From assembly GCF_004570865.1 (NCBI RefSeq), contig NZ_SPQS01000007.1, positions 1-64,000 of the forward strand: a DNA stretch of 64,000 bases, read 5' to 3'. Shown piece by piece: positions 1 to 11,321 of this stretch; within the stretch, counting starts at the first letter, position 1; each line of letters opens with the position of its first letter. The notes under the pieces were generated by a model. That model was given only the letters and a program-made list of their open reading frames with translations, was not told the DNA's origin and made no database searches. A program made the position numbers and the translations under genes. The DNA is from Bradyrhizobium frederickii (lineage in GTDB: Bacteria > Pseudomonadota > Alphaproteobacteria > Rhizobiales > Xanthobacteraceae).

Positions 1-500
1 GCACCCGCGGTCCGCTGCGCGAAAATGCACACGCAGGAAGAACCGCACAGCAGCATACAGGTGTGGCCAATCACTCGGCCTTCCCTGCGCGGTGGTCGGA
101 CGGCTTATGCCGTGCTCTCCCGGGAGCCGAACTTTCCTTCTGGCCTCCCTCGCCGTTCGAATTGGCGATGCCGTCCACCCGGTTGGGCTCGCGCGCATCT
201 TCGATCCGGCTTGACCGTAGCAACGACGGCCAGGACCACACGGTTTTGCCGTACGCACGGCCCGCCATGTCGCCGCAGTTTTTCCAGCCCTGTCGACGGA
301 GCCGGAAACTTACAGGCGAGACGAAACCTAGCAGCGCCGTTCGTCTGCACGCGGCCACGGGCTCACGGGGACACCCCGCCCTGCCCGCACCTCTCGTACC
401 GACGCTGCCGCGTCCACCGCAAGCCCGGCTCGCGAACGTGACGACCACAAGATCGCCCCTCCTGGATGAGCCGGGATGGGCGACACATACGCCAAAACCG
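1..500. repeat. Gene-free stretch, likely dispersed genomic repeat
   Basis: No convincing gene is seen here. Overlapping reading frames on both strands are Arg/Pro/Ser-rich, lack recognisable domains and have no clear ribosome binding site. The stretch around 200-260 and 400-450 resembles, from memory, a sequence that recurs in many Bradyrhizobium and Rhodopseudomonas genomes and is often mis-annotated as hypothetical proteins. That resemblance is recollection, not a search result. Confidence 0.35.
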
Positions 501-599
501 AATTTCGGTAAAGTGGAATATTTTTGCACGGATGGATTGACAGGGGGCGACACAGCAAGGTCACGATCTCCCCGATCTCGGGAACGTCCGACACGGGGA

Positions 600-800
600 C
601 TGTCTGCAGGCTTGCTCCGCCTCTCCCGCTTGTGGGAGAGGCCGACGCGCTCGCAGAGCGCGGGCGGGTGAGGGTTCTCGCCGCGCAGGGACGTCCTCAA
701 TTATTCGCAATAATCCCTGCGCGGAAACATCCTCTCCCCAGCCCTCTCAGCGCGAGCGAAGCTCGTCGCGCCCCGCAAGCGGGGGAGGGAGCTCACTGCC
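600..800. repeat. REP-like palindromic elements downstream of hupT
   Basis: A near-perfect palindrome lies at 620-641 (CCTCTCCC, 6-nt centre, GGGAGAGG). A second element has the dyad CCCCGC-AA-GCGGGG at 771-784, next to an inverted CGCGAGC/GCTCG pair at about 750-770. Short GC-rich palindromes of this type are common between genes in Bradyrhizobium. They lie just beyond the 3' end of hupT and could also help end transcription of the hup-hyp-hox transcript, but no T-rich tail is visible. Confidence 0.5.
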
Positions 801-892
801 GATGCCGCTGCATCCACGGACATGCGTCGGGATGCTGAGATCGTTCGCAAGAGCAACGAGGTCGGGATGTGTGCGGGCTCAGCGCCGGCCGC

Positions 893-2252
893 TCAGGCCG
901 CCGGCAACACGAACGAGAATGTTGCGCCGCCTTCGGGCCCATAGCCTGCGACCAGCTCGCCACCATGCTCGCGCACGATGCCGTAGCTGATCCAGAGGCC
1001 AAGTCCCGTGCCCTCGCCGACCCGCTTTGTCGTGAAGAACGGCTCGAAGATGTGGCTGATGTGATCCTTGTCGATTCCCGGTCCGTTGTCCGAGATCCGG
1101 AACAGGATTTCGTTGCCCTTGCGTACCGCCGATACCACCAGCCGCGGCGCTTCCGTGCCGCGCATCGCGTCGATCGCATTCTCCACGAGATTGACGATCA
1201 CCTGGTGCAATTGCCCCTCGTTGCCGCAGACCCAGAGCTCCGGCTCGATCTCCAACTGTAAGTCGATGCGCACCTGCTTGGTGCGCACGGCCCACAACAC
1301 CGCGGTGTTGATGAGCCGCTCGATGTTGACGCGCTCGACCTCGCCGAGCTTGCTGAAGGACAACCGGCGCAGATTCTTCACGATTTCGCTGATGCGCACC
1401 GCGCCTTCCAGCGTGCCCTCGATCAGCGGACCGAAATCCTCCAGGATCTCATCGATGCGCAGGCTCCGCCGCTTGGCCGCGAGGTCGTCCTCCTTGGCCT
1501 CGCCGTGGACCGCATCGAGATAGGCGGCGATCGCGGTGCGATAGCGCATCAGGGTATGGACGTTGCCATAGACGAAGCTGATGGGATTGTTCAGCTCGTG
1601 CGCGACGCCCGCAACGAGACGGCCGAGGCTGGCCATCTTCTCCTGCTCGACCAATTGCCGCTGGGCACGCTGCAACTCGTGATGGGCCTTGTGCAGCTCC
1701 TCATAGGCGCGGCGAAGCTCTCCGATCGGGCGGCCCGTCAGCACCACGCCGATGAAGCGTCCGCGATGATCGTGGCGGGGAGAGGCGTTGATGGCGAACA
1801 GATCCGAGCTGCCGCCCTCGGCTGAAAACCGCAGCTCGCCGTCGACGACATCGGAGGCGCTGCGCGGCTTCAGCAGCGGGACCAGCTTGGCCCTGTCCTT
1901 GATATCGATGACGTCGGCGATGTTCCTGCCGACGATGTCCGTCACGCTGCAGCCGAGCGTGTGCTGGAACGCGGAATTGACCTGCTGCACCAGCCCTTTC
2001 GCGTCGCAGACGATGAGGATGTCGGAGACGGATTCGATGACGTTGGTGACGAAGGCCTGGGCCTCCTCCAGCTCCGCATTCTTGTGCTCGAGATCGACCT
2101 CGTAGCGGAGGAGGTCGGAATAGACCTCGTCCATCTTGCGGATGACCTCGATCCAGGCGCCCTCGCGCTCCTGATCGAGCTCCATCGCGCCACGCTTGGC
2201 GATCAGTTTGAGCAGCGTTTCGGGCTCGCTGGCTCCAGGGGGGTGCGTCACC

Positions 2253-2260
<8 letters not shown>
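893..2260 (-). CDS. hupT: HupT, H2-signalling sensor histidine kinase
   Basis: Cytoplasmic sensor kinase that in related bacteria receives the H2 signal from the HupUV regulatory hydrogenase and controls the phosphorylation of HoxA/HupR. The 455-residue protein has no membrane segment. A PAS domain spans about 68-175, a coiled coil about 180-212, and the kinase core follows. The phospho-acceptor His221 is in the H-box (AGVAHELNNP), with the N-box at 357-366, the G1 box DNGPGID at 391-397, the F-box FEPFFTTK at 405-412 and the G2 box GTGLGL at 417-422. All catalytic boxes are intact. Its start overlaps the end of hoxA by 8 bp, so kinase and regulator are translationally coupled. It is the last gene of the hup-hyp-hox series. 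Confidence 0.9.
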
Positions 2261-3685
<1,425 letters not shown>

Positions 3686-3689
<4 letters not shown>

Positions 3690-5386
3690 GAGGGCACCAC
3701 CACGGCTCGCTGCCGGTCGGTCGTCCGCCGCGCCCGGTGATTGGCGATGGTCAGGGGCGTGCGCGACTTCGGCACCTTGTGAATGAAGTTGTAGCGCGCG
3801 ACGTGGTAGCTCGGATCGAAGCCGTAGAAATTGAGCCTCATCCGCCGCAGTTCCTCGTCACGATAGGCTTGCAGGGGCTTTTCGGCCTCGTCCGCCGCGC
3901 GGCGCCTTTTCTTGTCGGTGAGACGCGCCGCGAAGCCATGATCCGCGCCTGCAGCAGCTGCGAGTTTGACCAGGCTTTCGCGTGCCAGCTCGTCGCTTGC
4001 GAGGACACGGTCGACGATCCCGAGGCGCTGCGCCTCGGCGACGCCCATCGGCAGCCGGCACTGCGTGATCCGGGTCGCGTTCCCGGCGCCCGCGCGACGC
4101 GGCAACAGATAGGTCCAATATTCGGAGCCGAACAGATTGCCCATGTCCTTGTAATGCGGATTGAGCACGATCTGATCGCTGGCCCAGACCTCGTCGGCCG
4201 CCAGGCTCAGGAACACGCCCCCCGCCCCCGCATTGCCGCGAATGACCGATATCACCAGCCGGTCCGTGGTCTCGATGATCGCGCGCGCCAGATCGTCGAT
4301 GGCGTTGATGTTGCGCCAGGATTCATCGGCGGCACTGTCGGCGGCCTCGATCTCGGCCAGATGAATGCCGTTCGACCAATAATCGAAACCACCGGTCAGG
4401 AGCAGAACCTTGGTCGGGCGCGCCAGCGCGGCGCGGTAGGCATCCAGCAGCGCTTCACAATCATCCGTCGACATAGCGCCGTTGTAGAAGGAGAACAGCA
4501 ACTCGCCGACCTCGCCGTGCTCGCGATATTGAATCGGAGCATAGCCGCAATCCGGCCGCCGCGGCAGGCAGGCTGCCTGCCCGGCGAAAACCTTTGCCGC
4601 GGATCGCTTCAGGCTCTTCGGCGCAAGCTGCCGCACATGGCCGATCCAGACTGCTCCGTCGACCGTCGCACGGGCCAAAGCGCCATCGCATTGGGCCACG
4701 ATCGTGCCAGGAATGCCGGAGATATCCTGCGCTTCATGGACGTCGAACAGCCGCACGTCCTGGAAGAACAGGCTGTCGACCAGGCCCGGCATGCCGTCGG
4801 CGCTGTTGATCTTGCGCAGCACGGTCTCGGTCGTGTCGTGCTGCCAGTCGATCGCCCGGTCCGACTGGCGGCAGGGCCCGCGCACGCGGATGCGTGCGTC
4901 GTTCGCACGCATCGGCTGCGGCGTCGGCCGTCCCGCTTCGATCGCGTCGACGGCTTCCAGCACCGCTTCGACCGCGCATCGGGTCACCTCGTTGCGGTAG
5001 ATGCTGGATTTCGCAGCGCGCCGCATCGGGAACGTGCGGAACGCCCAGACCGGACCGGCATCGAACTCGCCGTCCGCCTGTAGCACGGTGACGCCCCACT
5101 CGGTCGCTCCGTCGAGAATGGCCCAGTCGAGCGCGGCCGGGCCGCGGTCGCCGGGCGGGCCGGGATGCACGATCAGGCAGCGCACGCTGCGCCAGACATC
5201 TTCGGGAATCGCCCGCTTGAGGAACGGCGCGATCACCAGGTCCGGCCGGCACAGCGCCACGCTTTCCCGCGTGACGTCGGCGTGGATGTCGAGCTCGACC
5301 GAGACCTCATGGCCGCGCTCGCGGAGCTCGACATGGAGGCGCTGCGTCAGGCTGTTGAAAGAATGCGATAGCAGCAGGATACGCAT
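3686..5386 (-). CDS. hoxX: HoxX/HypX, CO-ligand synthesis for [NiFe] centre
   Basis: Accessory maturation protein of 566 residues that in its family produces the active-site CO ligand from formyl-tetrahydrofolate under oxic conditions. The N-terminal half (about 1-270) is a formyltransferase-like folate domain. The C-terminal half (about 285-520) is an enoyl-CoA-hydratase/crotonase-like domain. Both halves are intact and the length is normal for HypX. It follows hypE after a 9-bp gap and overlaps hoxA by 4 bp. Its presence suggests that the hydrogenase can be matured in air as well as in microoxic or symbiotic conditions; that is inference. Confidence 0.9.
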
Positions 5387-5395
5387 CGGGATCCC

Positions 5396-6436
5396 TCAAC
5401 AAATCCGCGGCAATTGCTCGCCCGACAACCAGTCGACGATCCGCCCGCCGCCGAAACTCGTCGCCATCTGCACGAAATGATGGTCGTCGGCGACGGCTTC
5501 GCCGATGTCGGCGGCATCGCGGCCGAGCGGATGTGCCCGCATGGCGGCGAGCACGGCACCGGCGATCTCGGGCGCGACGATCGCGACCAGCTTGCCCTCG
5601 TTGGCGACATGGAGCGGATCGAGCCCGAGCAATTCGCAGGCCGCCGCCACGCCCGGCTTGACCGGGATCTCCTCCTCGCGAAGGTGAAAGCCGAGCCTCG
5701 ATTGCTGGGCGATCTCGTTCAGCGTCGCGGCGAGCCCGCCGCGGGTGGGATCCCGCATCAGGCGGATACCGGCGCCGCCGGCTTCGACCATCCTGGCGAC
5801 GAGATCGTTCAGTGCCGCCGAATCCGACACGATCTCGGTCTCGAAGGCGAGATTCTGCCGCTTCGACATGATCGCCACGCCGTGGTCGCCCAAGGTGCCC
5901 GAGATCAGGACGCGATCGCCGACGCGCGCGTTCTCGGCCGACAGATCGAGCCCGTCGGGGACAATCCCGACCGCTGATGTCGAGATGAACAGGCCGTCGG
6001 CCTTGCCGCGCTCGACCACCTTGGTATCGCCGGTAATGATGTGAACGCCGGCCGTGCGCGCCGCCTCCCCCATCGAGTCCGCAATGGTCTTGAGGTCGGC
6101 GAAGCGAAATCCCTCCTCGATGATGAAGCTCGCCGACAGATAAAGCGGCTTTGCACCGGCCATGGCGATGTCGTTGACCGTGCCGTGAACCGCCAGCGAG
6201 CCGATATTGCCGCCGGGAAAGAACAGCGGCGAGACCACATAGCCGTCGGTGGTCATCACCATGCGCCCGGCGCCGACGTCGAAGGCCGATTGGTCGTTGC
6301 CGCGCGCCAGCCATTCATTGCCGAAGGCCTCATGGAACAGGCCCGAAATCAACTGCGCCATGGCGCGGCCGCCCGAGCCGTGGGACAGGTCGACGCAGCC
6401 GTTCCTGATATCGAGCTTGCGCTGATAGGCCTTCAT
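5396..6436 (-). CDS. hypE: HypE, cyanide-ligand synthesis for [NiFe] hydrogenase
   Basis: HypE dehydrates a thiocarboxamide on its own C-terminal cysteine to a thiocyanate, which is delivered as the CN ligand of the active-site iron. The 346-residue protein ends in the diagnostic Pro-Arg-Ile-Cys tail with the reactive Cys346. It has the PurM/ThiL-type ATP-binding fold with the early LSHGSGGRAM motif. The start at 6436 is chosen because it gives an ATGA overlap with the hypD stop and matches the usual HypE N-terminus. An upstream in-frame start at 6631 would only add sequence read out of frame through hypD. Confidence 0.95.
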   Translation of the reverse strand: MKAYQRKLDIRNGCVDLSHGSGGRAMAQLISGLFHEAFGNEWLARGNDQSAFDVGAGRMVMTTDGYVVSPLFFPGGNIGSLAVHGTVNDIAMAGAKPLYLSASFIIEEGFRFADLKTIADSMGEAARTAGVHIITGDTKVVERGKADGLFISTSAVGIVPDGLDLSAENARVGDRVLISGTLGDHGVAIMSKRQNLAFETEIVSDSAALNDLVARMVEAGGAGIRLMRDPTRGGLAATLNEIAQQSRLGFHLREEEIPVKPGVAAACELLGLDPLHVANEGKLVAIVAPEIAGAVLAAMRAHPLGRDAADIGEAVADDHHFVQMATSFGGGRIVDWLSGEQLPRIC

Positions 6437-7575
6437 GACGCCCGCCTCTGCTGGTGGTCGCGGAAGCGGCCGTAGGTCCAATGCGCGGCACAGGCGCCTT
6501 CCGAGGAGACCATGCAGGATCCCATCGGCGTCTCCGGGGTGCAGACGGTGCCGAACAGCTTGCAGTCGACCGGCTTCTTCACGCCGCGCAGGATGGCGCC
6601 GCATTCGCACGCCGGATTGTCGTCGACGCAAAGCTCGTTCATGCCGAAGCGGACCTCGGCGTCGTACTTCGCGTAGGCGCGCTTCAGCTTCAGCCCGCTA
6701 TAGGGAACCTGCCCGAGCCCACGCCATTCGAACTGGTCGCGCAGCTCGAAGATGTCGGAGACCTCCTCCTTGGCGCGCAGATTGCCGTCGCGCGTGACCG
6801 CGCGGCTATACTGGTTCTCGACCTCGTGCCTGTTCTCGTTGACCTGACGCACCAGCATCAAGATCGCCTGCATCATGTCGAGCGGCTCGAAGCCCGAGAT
6901 CACCACGGGCTTGCCGAACTCTTCCGCGAAGAACTCGTAAGGCGCCGTGCCGATGATGGTCGAGACATGCGCCGGCCCGACGAAGCCGTCGATCTCGACG
7001 CGGCCGATGCTGCGGATATCAGGACTCTCCAGGATGTTCTGCATGGCGGGCGGGGTCAGCACGTGATTGCAGAACACGCTGAAGTTCGAAAGCTGCTTCT
7101 TCTCGACCAGCCGGATCATCACCGCGGTCGGCGGCGTGGTGGTCTCGAAGCCGATGGCGAAGAACACGATTTCGCGCTCGGGGTTTTCCTGCGCGATCCT
7201 GACGGCGTCGATCGTGGAATAGACCATGCGGACGTCGGCGCCCCGTGCCTTCGCCTTCAGGAGCGAGGCGCCCTGCGAGCCGGGGACGCGCATCAGATCG
7301 CCATAGACGCACAGGATCACCTCGCTGCGCTCTGCGAGCCGGATCGCCATGTCGATGCGCCCGGCCGGCAGCACGCAGACCGGACAACCGGGTCCGTGGA
7401 TCATCCGTACGTTGCTCGGCAGCATGTCTTCCAGGCCGTAGCGCGAGATCGCGTGCGTGTGGCCGCCGCAGAACTCCATGAAACGATACGGCCGCCCCGG
7501 ATGGGTCTCCGCGCGAATTGTCTTCGCGAGCCCCAGCGCGATCTCCTTGTCGCGAAACTCGTCGGCATATTTCAT
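6433..7575 (-). CDS. hypD: HypD, iron-sulfur scaffold for Fe(CN)2CO assembly
   Basis: HypD works with HypC as the scaffold on which the Fe(CN)2CO unit of the [NiFe] centre is built. The 380-residue protein keeps the conserved cysteines: Cys36 in FCGGHTH, and Cys64 and Cys67 in GPGCPVCVLP. It also has a C-terminal cluster of cysteines (CECG, CKLFGTVC, GSCM) expected to bind a [4Fe-4S] cluster. The start at 7575 overlaps the hypC stop by 4 bp. The longer in-frame start at 7857 would run through hypC in another frame and is rejected. Confidence 0.95.
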   Translation of the reverse strand: MKYADEFRDKEIALGLAKTIRAETHPGRPYRFMEFCGGHTHAISRYGLEDMLPSNVRMIHGPGCPVCVLPAGRIDMAIRLAERSEVILCVYGDLMRVPGSQGASLLKAKARGADVRMVYSTIDAVRIAQENPEREIVFFAIGFETTTPPTAVMIRLVEKKQLSNFSVFCNHVLTPPAMQNILESPDIRSIGRVEIDGFVGPAHVSTIIGTAPYEFFAEEFGKPVVISGFEPLDMMQAILMLVRQVNENRHEVENQYSRAVTRDGNLRAKEEVSDIFELRDQFEWRGLGQVPYSGLKLKRAYAKYDAEVRFGMNELCVDDNPACECGAILRGVKKPVDCKLFGTVCTPETPMGSCMVSSEGACAAHWTYGRFRDHQQRRAS

Positions 7576-7808
7576 GGCGCCCCCCCCTGTCCCTCGAGGC
7601 TCAGCTCGCGCAACAATTCGAGCGTCCGCCGCGCCTCTTCCGGATCGATCTTGGTCAGGGCATAGCCGACATGGATGATCACGTAGTCCCCCACCGCAAG
7701 GTTCTCGATTAGGGCGACCGAGATCTCCTTGCTGACGCCGTCGATCGAGACGATGGCCATCTCGTCGGGCAGGAGTTTCGTGACCTCCGCGGGTATCGCG
7801 AGACACAT
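7572..7808 (-). CDS. hypC: HypC, hydrogenase maturation chaperone
   Basis: Small chaperone (78 residues) that carries iron with HypD and then escorts it to the large subunit precursor. The N-terminus is the family signature MCLAIP, with the essential Cys2, followed by the OB-fold-like barrel. The start codon overlaps the hypF stop by 1 nt (TGATG) and its stop overlaps hypD (ATGA), so hypF, hypC, hypD and hypE are translationally coupled. A paralogue, HupF, is encoded at 14687-14983. Confidence 0.95.
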   Translation of the reverse strand: MCLAIPAEVTKLLPDEMAIVSIDGVSKEISVALIENLAVGDYVIIHVGYALTKIDPEEARRTLELLRELSLEGQGGAP

Positions 7809-10069
7809 CAGGCGGTTCCTTCCAGATCTTGCTGTTCGAGGAGTCCCAGCGCGGCAATCCAGGCCTGGCCCAGGCTGAGGCCGCCGTCGTTGGGCGGCAT
7901 CTGGCGCGGCAGCAGCGGGGAGAGGCCGGCTGCGATGCAGCCGCGCTCGATCTCGTGCGACAGGATCGCGTTGAGGAAGCATCCGCCGCTCAGGGCCACG
8001 GTGCTGATGCCCGTCGCGCGCGCCGCGCGGCCGATCCAGTCGACGCAGGCCGCGGCAAGCGTGCCGTGGAGCAGCTCGGCGCCTTCGGCCGGATCGATGG
8101 TCCCGGTTGCCAGGCGCGCGAACAGCGGGGCCAAGGACAGCACGCCGCGCTCGATCACCCAGCCCTCTGGCGCGATGCGCGGCGTGCGCACCAGGGCCTC
8201 CAGCTTCATCGCGGCTTCGCCCTCGTAGCTCTGCACCGGGCAGATGCCCAACAGGCCCGCTGCCGCATCGAACAACCGGCCGGCGCTAGTCGTCGTCGGC
8301 ACGCCGGGCTGGTCCAGCACGGCGCCAAGGCGCGAGGCCTGCGGCTGCGCATTGAACCGCGTCGCGATCGCATCGCCGCGTCCCAGGCCATGCAGCACGC
8401 TCGCGCCCATGCGCCAGGGCTCGCGCGCGGCGCGATCGCCGCCCGGCATCTTCATCGGCGCCAGATGTCCGAGCCGCCGGAAGGTAGCGCCGTCGCATGC
8501 GAGAAGCTCGCCGCCCCAATTGCCTCCGTCGCTGCCGTAGCCGAAGCCGTCGAGCACCAGGGCCAGCGCCGGTCCTGCGATGCCATGTTCGGCCATCACG
8601 GAGGCCGCATGGGCGTGGTGGTGCTGGACCGCAATCAGCCGCTTGCCGCTGGCCTCGGCGAAGAGCGTCGAGGCCATGTTCGGGTGCAGGTCGTGGGCAA
8701 CGACGACCGGCTCGATGTCCAGCGTCGAAAGCAAATGATCCACCGTCTCCTCGAAGAAGCGGACGCCTGCCGCAGTGTCGAGGTCGCCGATGTGCTGGGA
8801 GACGAACGCCTCGTTGCCGCGCGTGACCGTCACCGTCGCTTTCAATGCCCCGCCGACCGCCAGGATCGGCGGCACCGACCGCGCGAGGCGAACCGGCTCG
8901 GGCACGTAGCCGCGGGCGCGGCGGATGAATTGCGTTCGGCCCGCGACCATTTCCACGACAGAATCGTCGGCACGGGTGACGATGTCGCGGTCGTGCGTGA
9001 CGATGAGATCGGCAATGCCGGCAAGGCGTCGCTCGGCTTGCCGGTTGTCGATCAGGAGCGGCTCGCCGCCGGGATTGGCGCTGGTGGCGACGATGGCCCA
9101 GCTTGCGCCGGCCCGCGCGTGCGCCGCGTTCAGTGCAGCGAAGATCAGGTGATGGAGCGGCGCGACCGGCAGCAGGACGCCGAGACGCGACAGCTCCGGT
9201 GCGATGGCCGGCGCGAGCCGATCGCGCGATCTTAGCAGCACAATGGGCCTCGGCGAGCTTTCCAGCAGCGCAAGCTCGGCAATGTCGGCGTCGGCGATAT
9301 CGGCAACCGCGTCCACCGCACCGACCATGACGGCAAACGGCTTTTGGTCGCGCTGCTTGCGCTGCCGCAACCGCCGCACGACCTCATTGTCGCGCGCATC
9401 GCAGAGCAGCTGATAGCCGCCGAGCCCCTTGATCGCGACGATCTTGCCACCGGCGATCGCGGCGGCAATGTCCGCAATCTCGTGGCTGAGCCTTGGGCCG
9501 CATGCCGGACAGGCGATCGCCTCGGCATGGAACCGGCGGCTGTCGGGGTTGGCATAATCGTCCGCACAGGCTCTGCACATCGCAAAGCCCTTCATGGCCG
9601 TGGCCGAACGGTCGTAGGGCAGCCGCTCGGCAATGGTGTAGCGCGGGCCGCAATGGGTGCAGTTGATGAAGGGATAGCGATGAAAGCCGCTGCTCGGGTC
9701 GAACAGCTCGCGCAGGCATTCCTTGCAGGTCGCAGCATCGGCGACGATGCGGGTCGACACCCTGCCCTGCTCGCTGGCGCGGATACAGAACCCCTCGCTC
9801 GCCACCGCCCCGACCGGATGCACCGAGATGTCGTCGATGCGGGCAAGCGGCGGCTTTTCCAGCGGCAGCGCCGTGATGAAGTCGGCGGCGCGCTCGCCCT
9901 CGATCTCGATGACGACCCCGTGGGGATCGTTGGCGACAAAGCCGCCGAGACGATAGCGCGTGGCGAGGCCGTAGACATAGGGACGAAAGCCGACGCCCTG
10001 CACCGCGCCGCGCACGTGCAGACGCAGTCTCCTCACCTCGGGCGCGCGTGTCCCACCGTCCATCGTCAT
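7808..10069 (-). CDS. hypF: HypF, carbamoyltransferase for cyanide ligands
   Basis: HypF makes carbamoyl adenylate from carbamoyl phosphate and ATP and transfers the carbamoyl group to HypE. The 753-residue protein has all the usual modules in order: an acylphosphatase domain with [14 protein letters not shown] at 19-32, two zinc-finger-like Cys motifs (CKEC with CTHC; CRAC with CPAC) at about 108-185, a YrdC-like domain at about 195-380, and a Kae1-like carbamoyltransferase domain with an [13 protein letters not shown] metal motif. The start at 10069 overlaps the hypB stop as ATGA. A second ATG two codons in is possible. Confidence 0.95.
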   Translation of the reverse strand: MTMDGGTRAPEVRRLRLHVRGAVQGVGFRPYVYGLATRYRLGGFVANDPHGVVIEIEGERAADFITALPLEKPPLARIDDISVHPVGAVASEGFCIRASEQGRVSTRIVADAATCKECLRELFDPSSGFHRYPFINCTHCGPRYTIAERLPYDRSATAMKGFAMCRACADDYANPDSRRFHAEAIACPACGPRLSHEIADIAAAIAGGKIVAIKGLGGYQLLCDARDNEVVRRLRQRKQRDQKPFAVMVGAVDAVADIADADIAELALLESSPRPIVLLRSRDRLAPAIAPELSRLGVLLPVAPLHHLIFAALNAAHARAGASWAIVATSANPGGEPLLIDNRQAERRLAGIADLIVTHDRDIVTRADDSVVEMVAGRTQFIRRARGYVPEPVRLARSVPPILAVGGALKATVTVTRGNEAFVSQHIGDLDTAAGVRFFEETVDHLLSTLDIEPVVVAHDLHPNMASTLFAEASGKRLIAVQHHHAHAASVMAEHGIAGPALALVLDGFGYGSDGGNWGGELLACDGATFRRLGHLAPMKMPGGDRAAREPWRMGASVLHGLGRGDAIATRFNAQPQASRLGAVLDQPGVPTTTSAGRLFDAAAGLLGICPVQSYEGEAAMKLEALVRTPRIAPEGWVIERGVLSLAPLFARLATGTIDPAEGAELLHGTLAAACVDWIGRAARATGISTVALSGGCFLNAILSHEIERGCIAAGLSPLLPRQMPPNDGGLSLGQAWIAALGLLEQQDLEGTA

Positions 10070-10980
10070 CCCTGCATGGCCATCTCGGCCCGCTTCGCCT
10101 TGGCCCAGCGCTTGCGGATCCAGGCATAGAACGCCGAAAACCCCTCGCCCGTGCGCGCCGACACCGTCATCACCTCGATGCCAGGGTTGACCCGCCGGGC
10201 ATATTCGACGGTCCTGGCAAGGTCGAAATCAAGCACCGGCGCGAGATCGATCTTGTTGATCAGCATCAAGGACGCCGCCGCGAACATGTCAGGATATTTC
10301 AGCGGCTTGTCCTCGCCCTCGGTGGTCGAGAACACCACGATCTTGCAGGCCTCGCCAAGATCGAACGCCGCGGGGCACACGAGGTTGCCGACATTCTCGA
10401 TGAAGAGGATGCCGCCGTTCAGCCAGGGCAGCCGGTCATAGGCCTGGCCGACCATGGCGGCGTCGAGGTGACAGCCTTTCCCGGTGTTGACCTGGATCGC
10501 CGCGACGCCGGTGGCGCGGATGCGTTCGGCATCGTTGGAGGTCTGCTGGTCGCCCTCGATCACCCCGATCGGAAAGCTGTCCTTCAATTCCGAGACCGCG
10601 CGAACCAGCAGCGAGGTCTTTCCGGCGCCCGGGCTCGACACCAGGTTGAAGGCAAGCACCTCGTCGGCATGGAAGCGCGCACGATTGTCGGCGGCGAGCC
10701 GGTCGTTTTTGCCGAGAATGTCGCGCTCGACCTGGATGATGCGCTCGCTGCTCATGCCGGCGATCTCTTGACCGGCCGGATTGGCGCCGCAATCGAGCAC
10801 CCCCGCCTCGTCGCTGGCGTGGTCAGGGTGGTGAGGGTGAACATGGTCGTGGCCGTGCCCATGACCGTGATGATGATGATGGTGCCCGCCGTGACCATGG
10901 TCATGGTCATGAGCATGATGATGATCATGCGCGTGTTCGATAGACGCCTTGCCGTCGCCGCAGCCGCAGACCGTACACAT
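10066..10980 (-). CDS. hypB: HypB, nickel-binding GTPase with His-rich store
   Basis: GTPase that inserts nickel into the hydrogenase large subunit together with HypA. The 304-residue protein starts with MCTVCGCG, a high-affinity nickel site. It then has an unusually dense histidine tract, 23 His within residues 16-54, which in rhizobial HypB proteins serves to store nickel. The G-domain has the P-loop GAGKTS at 118-123 and NKID near the C-terminal third. The start at 10980 overlaps the hypA stop by 1 nt. An upstream in-frame start at 11106 is rejected because it lies inside hypA in another frame. Confidence 0.95.
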   Translation of the reverse strand: MCTVCGCGDGKASIEHAHDHHHAHDHDHGHGGHHHHHHGHGHGHDHVHPHHPDHASDEAGVLDCGANPAGQEIAGMSSERIIQVERDILGKNDRLAADNRARFHADEVLAFNLVSSPGAGKTSLLVRAVSELKDSFPIGVIEGDQQTSNDAERIRATGVAAIQVNTGKGCHLDAAMVGQAYDRLPWLNGGILFIENVGNLVCPAAFDLGEACKIVVFSTTEGEDKPLKYPDMFAAASLMLINKIDLAPVLDFDLARTVEYARRVNPGIEVMTVSARTGEGFSAFYAWIRKRWAKAKRAEMAMQG

Positions 10981-11321
10981 CAGTCGACCTCCAGTTCCCT
11001 TACGCGCATCTCTTCCCCGCCCGTCACCTGCAATTGATAGCCGCCACAGCAGGGGCACGGCTCGTAGCGCTGCTTGATCTCGACGCTCCTGGAGCAGGCC
11101 ATGCACCAGGCCCTTCCCGGGGTCTCGACGATCTCGAGCCTGGCGCCGCGCGCGATGGTCTGTGCGGCGACGGCCTCGAAGCAGAATTTCATCGCCTCCG
11201 GCGCGACATGGCTGAGTGCACCGATTTCGAGGCAGACCACATTCACCTTGGCGAAGGAACGCTTGCGCGCCTCCTCCTCGACGATGCCGATGATGCCTTC
11301 GCAGAGCGCCATCTCATGCAT
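10980..11321 (-). CDS. hypA: HypA, nickel metallochaperone
   Basis: Nickel chaperone of 113 residues that partners HypB in loading nickel into the hydrogenase. The N-terminus is Met-His-Glu, with His2 and Glu3 the known nickel ligands of the family. Two Cys pairs (CMAC at about 73-76 and CPCC at about 89-92) form the structural zinc site. It overlaps hupK by 8 bp and hypB by 1 nt, so the hup assembly genes and hyp genes appear to form one transcript. Confidence 0.95.
   Translation of the reverse strand: MHEMALCEGIIGIVEEEARKRSFAKVNVVCLEIGALSHVAPEAMKFCFEAVAAQTIARGARLEIVETPGRAWCMACSRSVEIKQRYEPCPCCGGYQLQVTGGEEMRVRELEVD

Noticed and set aside
71..700. Open frames on both strands in the left edge region
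   Set aside because: They lack ribosome binding sites and domains, overlap each other and run into palindromic repeats; considered noncoding.
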